Origin: Haplomitrium mnioides
Taxonomy: Eukaryota; Marchantiophyta; Haplomitriopsida; Calobryales
Direction: 5' to 3'
DNA length: 24,910 bases
Assembly: GCA_049999725.1 (NCBI GenBank)
Contig: JBNGIS010008416.1
Location: forward strand, 1 to 24,910
The translations under genes were made by a program, and so were the position numbers. Shown here piece by piece: positions 1 through 10,117 of this stretch (its first letter is position 1; every line of letters starts with the position of its first letter). The notes beneath the pieces are model-generated. The model searched no databases. It was given only the letters and a program-made list of their open reading frames with translations, and had not been told where the DNA came from.

Positions 1-2501
1 TTCTGATTGGCCTCATCCAAGTCAAAAACAAGCCTTTGCATACTTACATCCATCCTATCCAGAGTTGCATTTTGAACCCGTTGTACCTTGTCCCACATTT
101 GTTTTAATCCCTTCGTATCACAAGTTGATTTCAACATATCTTCAAAAAATTCTCGTTTCTCTCTTTCCAAGGTTTCCCTTTGCCATTCTGCCAACTTTCT
201 TTGCATTGTATTCGCTCGATTCTCCTGAAGGGATTTCGATGTTTGGAGCGCTTGATACAATCACCTCCATTCCTTTTCCTTCTCTCTATGAGCATGCTTC
301 TATGCCTCCATCCTTACCATTTCACATATCAGTTTGCATGCTTTGGACTCCAACAACACCTTTTCTTTGAAGAGCTGCTGGTTTTTCCCTCTTTCTTCGC
401 AAAGCTCCTTTTCTACCTTCGAGAATTTCTCCTCCTGGAAATAGAAACTCTCTTCCCTTTGCTTCAACAAAGCTTCCAACGCTGCAATTCGCTTTTGCAA
501 AGTCTCCACTTGAGCCAATTCCTTTGAATCTCTGTGCTTCTCTTTTTGCAATTACGCTAAAGACTTCCAAAGGATCTTAGAAGTCTTCCTTTCTTCTTTG
601 TACGCTTTCTCCAATCAACCCTCCTTGATCTCAATCTTCTATTTTAACAATTGATAGGTACTCACCCAGTTTTCGAACTCGGTATCGGATTCTCGCTCGA
701 TCATTTTCGCTTTCTTCTCAATAGCCGGAGGCTCATCCGATGACTCCTCCGAAGCCGTTTTCAGGCTTTCCTCTGCCTCACTTTTTCCATCATTCTCTTC
801 CTCTACTGGGCATACACCTGCATTGTGGATTTCATCCTCCATTGGACTGAACACTGGTTGTAAACGAGCTTCCCCCGATCTCGCATTACGTACCTCCAGA
901 AGCACTACATCGAGCTCCTCTTCTTCGGTTCCTGGAATTGCTGTTGAGCTTTCTATAGAATCCCTTCTAGGATCTGAACTTGGACCCGCTCCATCTCCCT
1001 TCCTTTGGGCCTCTCGTTGGGCATCAAGTTCCTCTAGTGTCCTCCTCCAATCGACACTTCCTTCTCCCAAATCAATCATATCGATGGTTCGCCCCTCTCA
1101 TGGCTTTCAACATACTACGGGGTATACTCCAGTATCTTTCAGCACCTTCCTTGCGCCTCCTACTTGATTAGCCTTGGCCACCCAAATTTCCTTCGAATCG
1201 ATTCGACCCCTCTTCTGCAGTTTCAGATAAGGTGAATTGGGAATTCGGATTTCCACTCTTTCTCTCGGAATTGGATCAATGGAAGGCATCTTCCATGGTT
1301 TCCTTCCAGGCTTTCTTGGGACTCCATCCGTTCATACTGTCTCTTCTGAAATTGTCCTCTAGTCCCTTGCCAGCAAGTCACGCTCTTTCGAAGTACAGAC
1401 TCCATTGGCTTCCATATGATGCAGAATGAATGTAGCATGCCAAATTACCGGGCTCTTTTCCCAACTGATCCGAAAATAGGTAAGGATCCTATTGTAAATA
1501 AATTGGGCCATCTCCTTGGTGTGCCCTCTCTATGCGTTCAACAAAACAAAAAGATTTGCCTTCGTAACATATTTGGGCTTTGGCTGAAAAATAATTGTGC
1601 CAAAAACTTGCACGAATTCTTGCAATAAGGGATAAGTTATTTCTTGGTTCTTGTAACCATCATTGGTTACAGACGGATTGGGACACAGATAGGCAAGATG
1701 CCCATCCTGCTTCAATTTCACTTATGAGTTATCAGTCTTAAGAAGATGGTAAATTTTCCTTACCGCTTCTTTATTGTAATGCACAAATTCCCCTCGGAAG
1801 GAGAATACCAATTCTCCATCGACTACTTCCACTCTCTCAAAGTTCCCCTAGCTGATCATACCTTGCAAGTTATGATCCCAGATCCTCCCCGCAAAATTCC
1901 AAAGCCCTCGGCTCCTCAGAACCTTCCTCAAGTCATAGGAAATTGCCAATAGATGGGGACTCTTCACCGGCCCTGTAGGCACAAACTCTCCATCACCCTT
2001 CATTTCTTTGGCTTGTATCTCTTCCGCAATCAGAACTACCTCCACATGAATTCTTTCAGTCTCCGCTAGAACAGCTGATTCGAATAAGAAACACTTTCGC
2101 TTGGATCTCCTAGTAGCGACTCGTCCTCTTCTGGCTCTTGACGTTCTCCACAACCTCCTTGGCATGGCTACCTTGTTTGATAAAACGAACAACCAATTCA
2201 AACTTTCGGGAAACTGTTTAACAACCTCCTTTTCATAAAACCACTAGAGGGCGCCCTCCTTCATCCGACATCGGACACTTATCTGACCGTTGGAACTGCC
2301 GAAGCCCTTTTCGGACTGCATTTCGACTTTGCCTTTCGATTTTGTTCCTGAAAACCACTTCGGAAGAGAATATTCAATAATCCGAAGAACTTTTCGCAGA
2401 TCTGACATCCAATTTTGACTTCTCATCTTCCACAAACTCTGAAGGATAGATTTTCCCCCAATTTTTCTCTTCTCTGAAGCTCTTTGCAGGCTCTTTTTGC
2501 T
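1..2501 (-). pseudogene. Unidentified decayed long ORF with a C-terminal coiled coil, cut by the left edge
   Basis: One minus-strand frame can be followed from about 2501 to base 1, roughly 830 codons. It is broken by 13 stops (lowest bases at 2244, 1848, 1722, 1530, 1359, 1332, 1107, 1098, 639, 615, 552, 300 and 261), and no frame change is needed. Eleven of the 13 stops are TAG or TGA, as expected from decay of Trp, Gln or Arg codons. Reading N to C there is an Arg/Lys-rich patch near 2165-2100 (TSRARRGRVATRRSKRK) and a folded-looking hydrophobic region at about 2000-1400 (for example EITYPLLQEFVQVFGTIIFQ). A Glu/Asp/Ser-rich segment follows at 1079-640, then a charged coiled coil with Leu/Ile spacing from about 550 to the edge. 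I do not recognise the family. The layout resembles a gag-like ORF1 of a plant retroelement, but no zinc knuckle or pol motif is visible. The N-terminus is uncertain, because another minus frame is also open at 2374-2556. Confidence 0.6.
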
Positions 2502-3282
2502 TTAAATTTTTCCAAATATGCTCATTTCCGAATAATCCTACATAACTCTGCGTCACACAATGCCTTGAGGTTGAGAGGTTTTTCTTGATGCGTCACTAAT
2601 AAGCTTATGTGAGGGAGAAGAGCAAGGAACAAAGAGCGTATTCTAGTAACACTGTAATTAAAGTGATTGAACTTGCATGGGAGGGCTATCAAGAGTGGAG
2701 GTGGACTGGAGGGGTGTCAAGAATCGCTCGGCGGGAGGCTTTAAAGTCTCAAGCGATCCAAGTGTACTCATTCTTGAAGGCAGACCAGCATTCAGAGGTG
2801 AATCAATACTTGAAGGAGAAGAGAGTGCATTCGGCCTACAAATCGTGAGAGGCAACCAAGAAGGGCCCAGAAGTCATCCAAGTTTGTGATTGTGCAAGGG
2901 AGTCAGCCATAGTAGCATGAGGAAGGTTTTGTTGGTTAGTCATTAACAAGGGGTTGAAGGCAAGGGGTGGCTTTTTTAGTGCCAGCGCACTGAGGAGAAG
3001 ACTGGATTGTGGTTTTGAGTGGAGTGAGCTCTAGCAATTGAAAGGACTATCTTCGAGAGGTGGAAGTTAAACAAGACCTCTTTCGAGCTTGTGGAAGTAA
3101 AAGCCAAACCTTCTAGTGATGGAAGTTTCTAAACTGTCTAGATAGGGTGTGTGAGTGGGGGGGGCCGAAGTGCAAAGTATTGGAGGGCAATTGTAGTGGG
3201 ATCAAGAGTTGTTGGTCAATGGCACTCTGTACTTTTGCTATGTGAATAATGTAGATATTGTGTGTATGTTATAGAGCATAGT

Positions 3283-3306
3283 ATACCCCTATATATAGAG
3301 GGGTAT
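3283..3306 (+). promoter_or_regulatory. TATA-containing perfect-stem hairpin inside repeat A
   Basis: ATACCCCT (3283-3290) and AGGGGTAT (3299-3306) are perfect reverse complements, and the 8-base loop is ATATATAG. The loop looks like a TATA box, as expected near the U3/R boundary of an LTR. Promoter function is inferred from position and motif only. Copy B lacks it. Confidence 0.35.
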
Positions 3307-3395
3307 GGATGTATACATAAGGGGAACCTTTGACCCCTCACTATCAATCAATCTATCTATCACTGCGTGTGGAGGAATGTATGGAATAGCGCAAC

Positions 3396-3397
<2 letters not shown>

Positions 3398-3473
<76 letters not shown>
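3398..3473 (+). repeat. (CT)38 microsatellite
   Basis: This is an uninterrupted CT dinucleotide run of 76 bases, inside the segment of repeat A that copy B lacks. Its purity contrasts with the heavily mutated sequence around it, suggesting recent expansion or turnover by slippage. On the other strand it reads as a GA tract, the class that plant GAGA-binding (BBR/BPC) proteins recognise. Confidence 0.97.
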
Positions 3474-3478
<5 letters not shown>

Positions 3479-3964
3479 ATGCATGTACCACAATAGTGTA
3501 AACATTGTTGTAATACAAGTGTGAATAAGCATTAAGACTCTACAAAGCAATAAGAGAGGGTGGTGAAGGTGTAGCAATGGCATTGGAGTAGCTGGCCCTT
3601 GTGTATTTTTTGTGCTAAAGCTTGCGTTGAGATCTTGGAAAAGGTCTTGTAATTTTTTCCCCCTTTGAGGCAATGTATATATGAAGTCTTGAAACCACCC
3701 AAAGAGCAAGAACTATTGGTCTGCTAGCAAAGGAAATCCAAGGGAGTTTGGTTTTGGCTTGAGGTTGTGGTGACAAAAAAGCTCTTGATTGTGGTTTCTT
3801 GTTGTTTGGTATTGAGTGAGCGCACTGCTAGGTGACACATAGTGGCTAGTGCGTCAAAGAGATAAATCATATTCAGAGGTTGTCTCATAAAAGACCCTGT
3901 TATCTTGTGTGGCTCCTTTACTCCGGAATAGAATCTTTGAAAGTTTAGGTTGAGAAGAGAGAGG

Positions 3965-4405
3965 TGCAACACCATGGTCATGGTGCAACTTGCAATTTGG
4001 ATGTTAGTTTTGGGGGCTCATTGATCTTCACACAACATCATGACATCGATCAAGTTCTGCTATGGGGGTAATCGACTCTTTCGCTTTGGCCCCATCAGCA
4101 ATTCCCTCAAGTCATGTTGATAGATGGGGATGTCTCCAATCAAGTGTCCTATTGTAGCGGTGACCAAGCTATTCCGTACATCTCGCTAGATGTTGTAGGC
4201 ACCGGTTGCATTGTCTTGGGTCTGTCTTTTATCCCATGTCTTCTTACACGTCTCTTAGTGTTTGGGTGGTTGGTTCCTACGCTTTAGCCTCCTTGATAGC
4301 CTTTATATGCCTTTTGACGCTCTCTTCTTACCATAGATAAAATAACTTGGGATGGTCCCTCTGGTAATTTGAATCATGGTTTGTTGGAGTCTGGTTAAAG
4401 GGCTT
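3965..4405 (-). pseudogene. Antisense fragment of an Element 1-family Ty3/gypsy gag C-terminus and protease start
   Basis: Translated on the minus strand, this region matches the Element 1 segment at about 9430-9850. Shared blocks are HPKLFY, TLRDVQ-like, and the pre-protease block ATIGHLIGDIPIYQHDLREL (minus, about 4160-4100) against ATMGQLIRDSPIYQHQLRDL in Element 1. The match runs on through a DIQIA-like stretch to ATGACCATGGT(G/T)TTG at about 3970, then stops abruptly where repeat A flank begins, just before the protease active site would come. Several frame changes and stops break it. The sense direction is opposite to Elements 1 and 2, so it came from a separate insertion or an inversion. 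It is not functional. Confidence 0.8.
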
Positions 4406-5570
4406 AGTAATGGCTTCAATTGGGTCCCATAAGGTGGTGGAGGCGGTTTGGTTCCTATTAACGGGAAGCTCCGTGGCTCCCCTGCGTCACCTTGTCCTTT
4501 GCCCTTCTTGAGTTGCCATTAACTCCTTGGTGCGAACCTTGTTTGTGTGGTGTTGGGCCATCTCATAGTGTCTTGGCCACCCCGTTCTAGCCTTTGGTAA
4601 CATGCTTTGGTGACCTCCATATTTGTGCAACATCCCTTGCACTTGTTGCATTTCCTCCTCCTTGTGATTATGATGACGCCTCTTTTCATATGCTAGTGCA
4701 CGAGTTGGTTATTCAGGGAAGCTTTTCTCCCCTTCCTCTTGTTTTTTATCACATATTTGTTTGAAAACTCATTCCTTTTCCATATGATCCATTTCTTAGT
4801 TATCGCATGCATTTAGCCCCTTCAACGGCCTTGACTTCCATTAGCTCCACTTGTTATCTCTCTCAAGTTTCTTTAGCTAGCCTTATAGTTCCTTTGCTTT
4901 GCATATGCTTCAAGCCGTTCCTAAGGACATGTTTATCTCCCTTTTCTTGTTGCTCGGGATGGCATACTTGTGATTGTTTCTGGACATAGACCACCCACCT
5001 TGTGGTCTTGTTGGACGAACCTTCTTCTTGGTCTTTGGCCATTGAACTTTGCCTTGGGAACTCTCCATTGTGTTGTTCTTTCTAGACTATGTTTGTGATG
5101 CAGGACTATTCCTTATGGGAAGAGCAGGGTCTACTCAATGTGGTTGTGAGGTTGGTATCAGGGCTTCGAGAGGCTTCTTTAGTTCATGGGCTTTCATTCA
5201 TCTTGCAGCAGTAGTGGTGTTTTGTTCTTGTGTAGACAACATGGGTTGATGTTGTCACCTTGTCCTAGTGCTTTCTGCTTGCGGCTATCTTCATGGTGGT
5301 AGCGCTTCCTAACTTACTTGGTTGGATTGATTTGGCATATTAGAGCTATGTTTGGGGTCTCCTAGTTCTGTCATGTTCTCTTGGATCATGTATGTTGACT
5401 TGTCCCTATTTTGGCCTGTGCAGGTCTCCTTCCTGCTTGGCATTGGCTATTCCTCTGTTTTGACATATTCTCCTAATCCCTCAAGAAAATGCCATGTGAT
5501 GTGACTGGTCAATCGAGACCCCCTCCAACTCCGATGGCCTTGGTTTCAATCCATTTATGCTTTATTTATA
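4406..5570. other. Unassigned stretch, possibly more antisense gag remnant
   Basis: No convincing gene is visible. The minus strand at 4406-5000 continues upstream of the gag fragment and is rich in Lys/Glu/Gln-type codons in changing frames. A minus-strand Cys-rich stretch near 4650 (CNKCKGCCTNMEVTKAC) could be a ruined zinc knuckle, but the spacing is wrong. At 5153-5164 the plus strand has TGGTATCAGGGC, one mismatch from the TGGTATCAGAGC primer site complementary to plant initiator-Met tRNA. I could not find an LTR end next to it. Confidence 0.3.
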
Positions 5571-6204
5571 TTGAATTTTTTCAATAAAAAACTAAGTTTT
5601 TCCGCCTCTAGAAATTTTCAAAAAGAAAGAGAATCCATTTCCCCCTTTGTTTGCACAAATGCAAAAAAGAAAAAAAAATTCCTCTCCTCTCCCAATCATG
5701 CATTCCTTGTTGGCTCACCCCCTTGCTCTACGCTTGACCTCCCATTGCCTCTTGCTCCTTTGTTGTTCACGGTGCGCTTTGGTTGCCCTCTACGAGGTAG
5801 TAAGGAAGAAAGATGTACTTTGTGCTCAATTTTCAACCAAAAAGGCTTATATTTGTCTTGACAATCTCTCTTCAACAAACTAATAGTCAAAAGATTCTAT
5901 AGAAAATTGAACAAGGTTCAAGTGGTTTTTAGCCTAAGGTGAGAAAGGTTGTCGCAGTACTCAAAAATAGTCATTCCAAGATTTGAATGACCAGTTGTGC
6001 TCAAAATCAAGTGACTTTGTGCTTGTTGGAAAGATTTTTTCAAGGAAATTCCAATGTAGTTAACATCAAAAGATTTAAAGAAGAAGGATTTGACAAACGT
6101 TTGAATAAAGGTTGTTCTTAATCATGGCTGAACGAAATCTGGTCAAAATCCAAGAAAACAAAATGACTTTTTCACCATTTCTTGTGTCTATGGCTTTGTT
6201 GGAA
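5571..6204. other. A/T-rich stretch without a gene, perhaps the worn left part of the 5' LTR
   Basis: Runs of A and T (5571-5670) and many short direct matches are seen, but no coding signal. The equivalent part of the 3' LTR between the polypurine tract and its first clear match is about 280 bases long. The true LTR start would therefore be expected near 5900-5950. Confidence 0.3.
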
Positions 6205-7618
6205 ATATCTTTTGTTAGTCGTTTGGGAACTAGATTACCACAAATTTCTTCAATTTCAGTTCAAATGACCTGCTTTTGAAGTGTTGAAGATGCATCTTTT
6301 AGCCTAGGGAGCAAAACAAGGCCAACTAAGAACCAGTGGAAGTGAGGACCAACTTTGGCATCACGTTACAACCCATATTCATGACAAGAGGAGCCAAGCT
6401 AAGGCTCACCAGAAGCGTAGCTCGATTGCACCAAGAGGAGACTCTCTAAATACTTTACAAAAGAGCTGATGAGGGAGCAAATGTGAGGGCAAATCCGAGG
6501 GAAAAGGTTCATAGTAAAGGGATGGGGAACATGGGAGCACAGACATAATAAATGATTGGAAGGCTCACTAGAAGGGCAAAGACAGTGCAAGTTGTGATAT
6601 TCTTGATTGTCAATTGTTAAAACTATCACATAACCGGGTAGAAAGAGGGTGTGAAGGTGATTCTAAAGTAACAAAAATCAAAGAAAACGATGGAGAATTA
6701 AGAAGGTAATGTCCTCTAGAAGCTGGCAACGACATATAAGCCAATCTATCAAGTCCGTTCTAGCTCCATCAGATTCCAACAAGGGTTCTTCCTTTCTTTC
6801 CAATCTCTTCCTTTGAGATTTTGTCACTTCCATCAGGGTAAGTCAACTATCAAAGATGACTGTACGAAGTTTTCCTTTCCCGTATGGGGGCAACGATCCA
6901 ACTTCCCCTTGGAAGACGACATCGGGCGGCGCTCCATCAGGATGAGTCAACTATTGGGGTTGATCATCGATGTCTACCATTGCTAATTGGTGTCTGTCGT
7001 TGTTCATCGAGGTCTACCATGAGCGTCACCAGATGGTGGTGAAAGACCAATTCAACATTTTGAGGATTGGTTCCCTGACCGTTGCAGGTAAGCTAGAGAG
7101 GTTTCCATTTCTTCAAAGGGGAGTGCACAACAAGAGGGGTGATAAGGGTGGAGTGTGGGTTACTGGTTGCAGAGAGCGTCATCTCCTTAACTAGGGAGTA
7201 AGAAATCCAAGCCCTTTGAACGACGAAGGTAAACCTATCGATCCAGTGTGTGTGAGTGTGGAATCGCGAGGTTGAGAACAACACCCAAGGAAGGCATCGA
7301 CAACAGTAATAGAAGGCTGCAAGGCGGACAAGGAGTGGGGAATTTTGAACACACCATTCAAAGAGTTTGCTTGGCTGAGATCATAGTGGTAGAGTTATGG
7401 AAGTCCTTATGTTAGATTGTAGTCATAGTAGATACATTTTGGAACAAGGTCTATCAAAGTCTCCAAAGCCCCTAGAGGGACTGAAACTAAAATTTTGAAA
7501 TAAAGTGGGCATGAGGTTGGCATTCATTACTCGTAATCTGGACGTTGTGCAAGAAAAGGATTACTTGGGAGTTGTATGGACGTGTACATAAAATGGGGTG
7601 TAAGCCTAGTAAGACGCA
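6205..7618 (+). repeat. 5' LTR of Element 1
   Basis: It aligns with the 3' LTR in three long blocks: 6215-6500 with 13580-13870, 6700-7010 with 14055-14370, and 7015-7600 with 15210-15815. The block at 7385-7553 shows about 29 differences in 168 bases, mostly transitions. It lacks about 820 bases present in the 3' LTR (14382-15205). A CGCA near 7618 may be the right end, matching GCGCA near 15827, but this is weak. Upstream 5571-6205 is A/T-rich with only faint similarity to 13301-13575 and may contain the LTR start. Confidence 0.85.
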
Positions 7619-7637
7619 GAAGTGGTAAATATGGTTT

Positions 7638-7650
7638 TGGGGCCATCTCA
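7638..7650 (+). other. Possible primer binding site of Element 1
   Basis: TGGGGCCATCTCA resembles the TGGCGCC-type primer sites that many plant Ty3/gypsy elements use (tRNA-Asp class), with one C to G change in the core. It lies about 20 bases past the tentative LTR end, so either that end or this site is slightly misplaced. Confidence 0.35.
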
Positions 7651-8049
7651 CAAAAGAACCATGTGGCACTATGTCACCATTTCTCTTTGAAATTGCATCT
7701 CGAGGTGTTAATGACAAGGAGAAAGCCTTGACATAAATTTTTGGCACTAGAAAGAGGGCCAAGGTTTGGAGGAACCTGAGACCAACTCGAGACTAGACAT
7801 ACACCCTAAGCAAAGCAAACCCATCAAGAGCGGATCAAGATAAAAGTTGGAGAGCTAGAAAGAGTCAAAGGAGTACGGACTACTAGAGTCACAAGCATTC
7901 CAAGTTATGTTAAGGAAGCTAATCATAACAAGGTGGAGATCGCTGACCTGTGGATTGAGCTGCCGAGCTTGGAAAAACCAAAAGCCATGAATGGACATGC
8001 GTCTCAAAGGGTCAGATGCCCCTATTTACCCTTATGGGGGACAACTCGA

Positions 8050-9200
8050 GAAGACCGTGATGACTAGATCGCTGAATTTGAAGGTACAACATAGGCAAAT
8101 GGGGAGTGGGCGACTATGACCACCATCTTGCCAGACGTCTTGAAAGGGGAGGCTAGACCGTGGTACCAAGGCTTGAAGAAAGCCAACAAGAACACCTGGC
8201 AGCTGTTCAAATCTCTCTTCTTGGCACAATTCAGAAAAATAGGAGAAGAGGATGAGGCCCTCATCCAGATTGGGCAGATCAAGATGAAGAAAAAAGTATC
8301 CCTAAGGAAATTCTTGCAACAGTTCAAAAGGCTAGCTAGGCGAGTCACACGAGTACCAAACAATGGGATACTCTATTCTGGGTTCATATCAGGGCTCCCA
8401 AGAAGGGAGGGAGATTGGGTAAGGCAAGGCATCCCAAAAACCTTTGAAGAGGCATTGGAGAGAGCACACTCCTATATCAAAGCCATTGTGTCAAGCTCGA
8501 GGAAAAAGACCAAGGAGCAAATGAAGTAAGGTTCATTACAAAAGAAAGGAGGTTAATGAGAAAAAGAAAGGGAAAATTAATTGGGATAGAAGCCCAAAAA
8601 TGGCATGAGCACAAAGGCATGGAGGCAAAGCACCGATGGAGGAAAACCACAAAAGAAGAATGGTCCATGATCCCATTGATGACATTAATCACAACTTAGA
8701 GGCATTGTATGTCCACTTTGCAAGACTGAAGGTAGAAGGGAAAAAGATGAGCGCCACTCGGACCCATGTGTGGTGCGTCCACTATGGGAAACATAGATAC
8801 ATCAGCCATGAATGCTCTCTAGAAAAACCAGCAACACAATAGTAAACAACAAACCACCCAAATATGTGAGAGAGGAGGTAGAATTCATCATAGAGGAACC
8901 CTCCGAATACATATACCAAGTAACCAGTGCCCCACGTAACTTGATGGGCCAACTTGTGGTGTTTGGGCAGAACTAGCAAGGTGGATGGGGTCAGCAACGA
9001 CCAGAAAATACGATGGGAGAAAGGGTTAACCGCATGCTCATCATGGTATGTCAGAACTGTGGGCAACTTTGGGATATTTCGATGGAATGTCTTGAAACCA
9101 TGTAGCAAGGCTAAAGAATACCCCCAAAACTTTGCATCTCTTGTAAAAAAGAAGGCCATGTTGTTGTTGTATGTCTTGTCACATGTCGTCCAAAGTCAGC
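8050..9200 (+). pseudogene. Element 1 gag remnant with three CCHC zinc-knuckle motifs
   Basis: The capsid-type retrotransposon gag domain is open at 8116-8529, with a frame that extends upstream past one stop. It contains the typical signature (KGEARPWYQGL, then TWQLFKSLFLAQF) and ends in a Lys/Arg-rich segment. Nucleic-acid-binding CX2CX4HX4C knuckles follow. Knuckle 1 at 8774-8815 reads CVHYGKHRYISHEC, with the second Cys and the His both replaced by Tyr. Knuckle 2 at 9049-9090 reads CQNCGQLWDISMEC, with His replaced by Asp. Knuckle 3 at 9133-9174 reads CISCKKEGHVVVVC and is intact. Knuckles 2 and 3 share one frame and knuckle 1 is in another. A 156-codon open frame at 8954-9424 is an out-of-frame shadow of knuckles 2 and 3. 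Gag would package element RNA in cytoplasmic particles; this copy cannot be translated through. Confidence 0.85.
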
Positions 9201-9429
9201 AGGGCTGCTCTTGCATTCTAGAGTTGCACCAGCAAAAGGGTTCATTGGCAATATGTAGTGTGACCTCATGGATGGGGAGCATGCTATTGATTTGCTTGGG
9301 TGGGAAATGTCATCAGTCAAGGACTACTACAGAGCCACCACAAGAGAAGTTCAGGAGAAAAAAAAATAGTCGCCAAAAAAAAAGAAAAACCCAACCGCCA
9401 AGGGAGGAGAACCAAACTGGTTGACTGAA

Positions 9430-9840
9430 TTCCAACAGACAAGGATTTAGATTACTGGAGGAACCATCCAAAGTTGTTTTACCCAATGCCAGAGAAGATT
9501 GTCTCAAAACACTCAGAAGCCCTCGAGGAGCTAGAGGCACAAAAAGCGGCCACCAAAACACTAAGAGACATGCAGAAGGAGGGTGCACATGAGACGGAAG
9601 ATAAATCTAAGGCAGCGCAGCCTGCGCCCTACAACAATAAACAAGATGTATTGGATTGCCCTGTCATTGCTACCATGGGGCAATTGATCAGGGACAGCCC
9701 CATCTATCAGCATCAATTAAGGGATTTACTGATGGGATTGAGGAGGAGGCAATTTCCACCAATGGGAAACCCGACCGATGCTATAATATTATTTGAAGAT
9801 CAAGGAGCTCTAGAAATCGACATCCAAATCGCACCCTGAC
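9430..9840 (+). pseudogene. Element 1 gag-protease spacer region
   Basis: A mostly open frame (9474-9839) begins after a DYWRNHPKLFYPMPEK block and has a short charged helix-like stretch (EALEELEAQKAATKTLRDMQ). It then carries the conserved pre-protease block (VIATMGQLIRDSPIYQH) seen in many plant Ty3/gypsy polyproteins. It ends one codon before the protease start. The same segment occurs antisense at 3965-4405, and a weaker counterpart in Element 2 near 20098-20180. The block is recognised by homology; its exact role is not known to me. Confidence 0.75.
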
Positions 9841-9841
9841 C

Positions 9842-10117
9842 ATGGTTTTGGTGGATAAAGGCGGGGAAATGAATATAATAATGAAATAAACAACAAACCA
9901 ATTGGGTTACCAGACCTTTGAAGCTACCATTCAGATTATGAGGTTGGAAGATGGATTTAGAGTGAAACCATTGGGGGCGTTAACTAATGTTCCAACCTGC
10001 ATAGGAGGAGTGGACTTTTCCTTGAGATACTTGGTGATAAGCCCCGCCAACATGTCACCCTACCTTGCCATTATTGGCAGACCATGGCTCTATAAAGCTA
10101 AAGTAATCCATAACTAG
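9842..10117 (+). pseudogene. Element 1 retropepsin-like aspartic protease remnant
   Basis: The frame from 9842 gives VLVDKGGEMNIIMK, where the family has D-(S/T)-G followed by A-x-x-N-I-I. The catalytic Asp (codon 9854-9856) and the Gly are present, but the middle residue is Lys. A TAA at 9887 interrupts the frame, which then continues in phase to the C-terminal signature YLAIIGRPWL (10060-10090), the usual hydrophobic-hydrophobic-GR(D/P)WL of Ty3/gypsy proteases. The enzyme would cleave the gag-pol polyprotein. The Lys in the active-site triad and the stop both indicate a dead copy. Confidence 0.85.

Larger units (their letters stand above)
2650..3710 (+). repeat. Dispersed repeat copy A, probable LTR or LTR-derived element
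   Basis: This stretch aligns with 23775-24555 in the same orientation. The best block is 2701-2838 against 23823-23960, which aligns without gaps at about 26 differences in 138 bases. Further matches are the blocks at 2955-3000 and 3175-3240, and the end block 3585-3690 (GAGTAGCTGG, then a T-rich stretch running into CCCTTTGA). Copy A has about 240 bases that B lacks, at about 3280-3518, including the TATA hairpin and the CT tract. The plus orientation is inferred from the TATA-like element followed by AATAAG-type sequence. The exact ends and any target duplication could not be found. It could be an LTR, a solo LTR or a non-autonomous element; the homology itself is clear. Confidence 0.7.

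Noticed and set aside
823-1167. Ser-rich plus-strand open frame opposite the unidentified pseudogene
   Set aside because: It is the complement of the acidic, Ser/Glu-rich minus-strand segment; the minus frame is continuous over a far longer distance.
3305-3496. Plus-strand open frame with a Ser-Leu repeat, and its minus Arg-Glu counterpart (3353-3709)
   Set aside because: Both are translations of the CT microsatellite, which is open in several frames by composition.
4640-4690. Minus-strand Cys-rich stretch as a zinc knuckle of the antisense gag relic
   Set aside because: Cys spacing does not fit CX2CX4HX4C and no His is in place; kept only as a possibility.
5571-5890. Three overlapping short open frames
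   Set aside because: No initiation context, motif or repeat support; the stretch is low-complexity A/T-rich DNA.
8954-9424. 156-codon plus-strand open frame
   Set aside because: It overlaps the zinc knuckles of Element 1 gag in a different frame; the knuckle frame explains the sequence.
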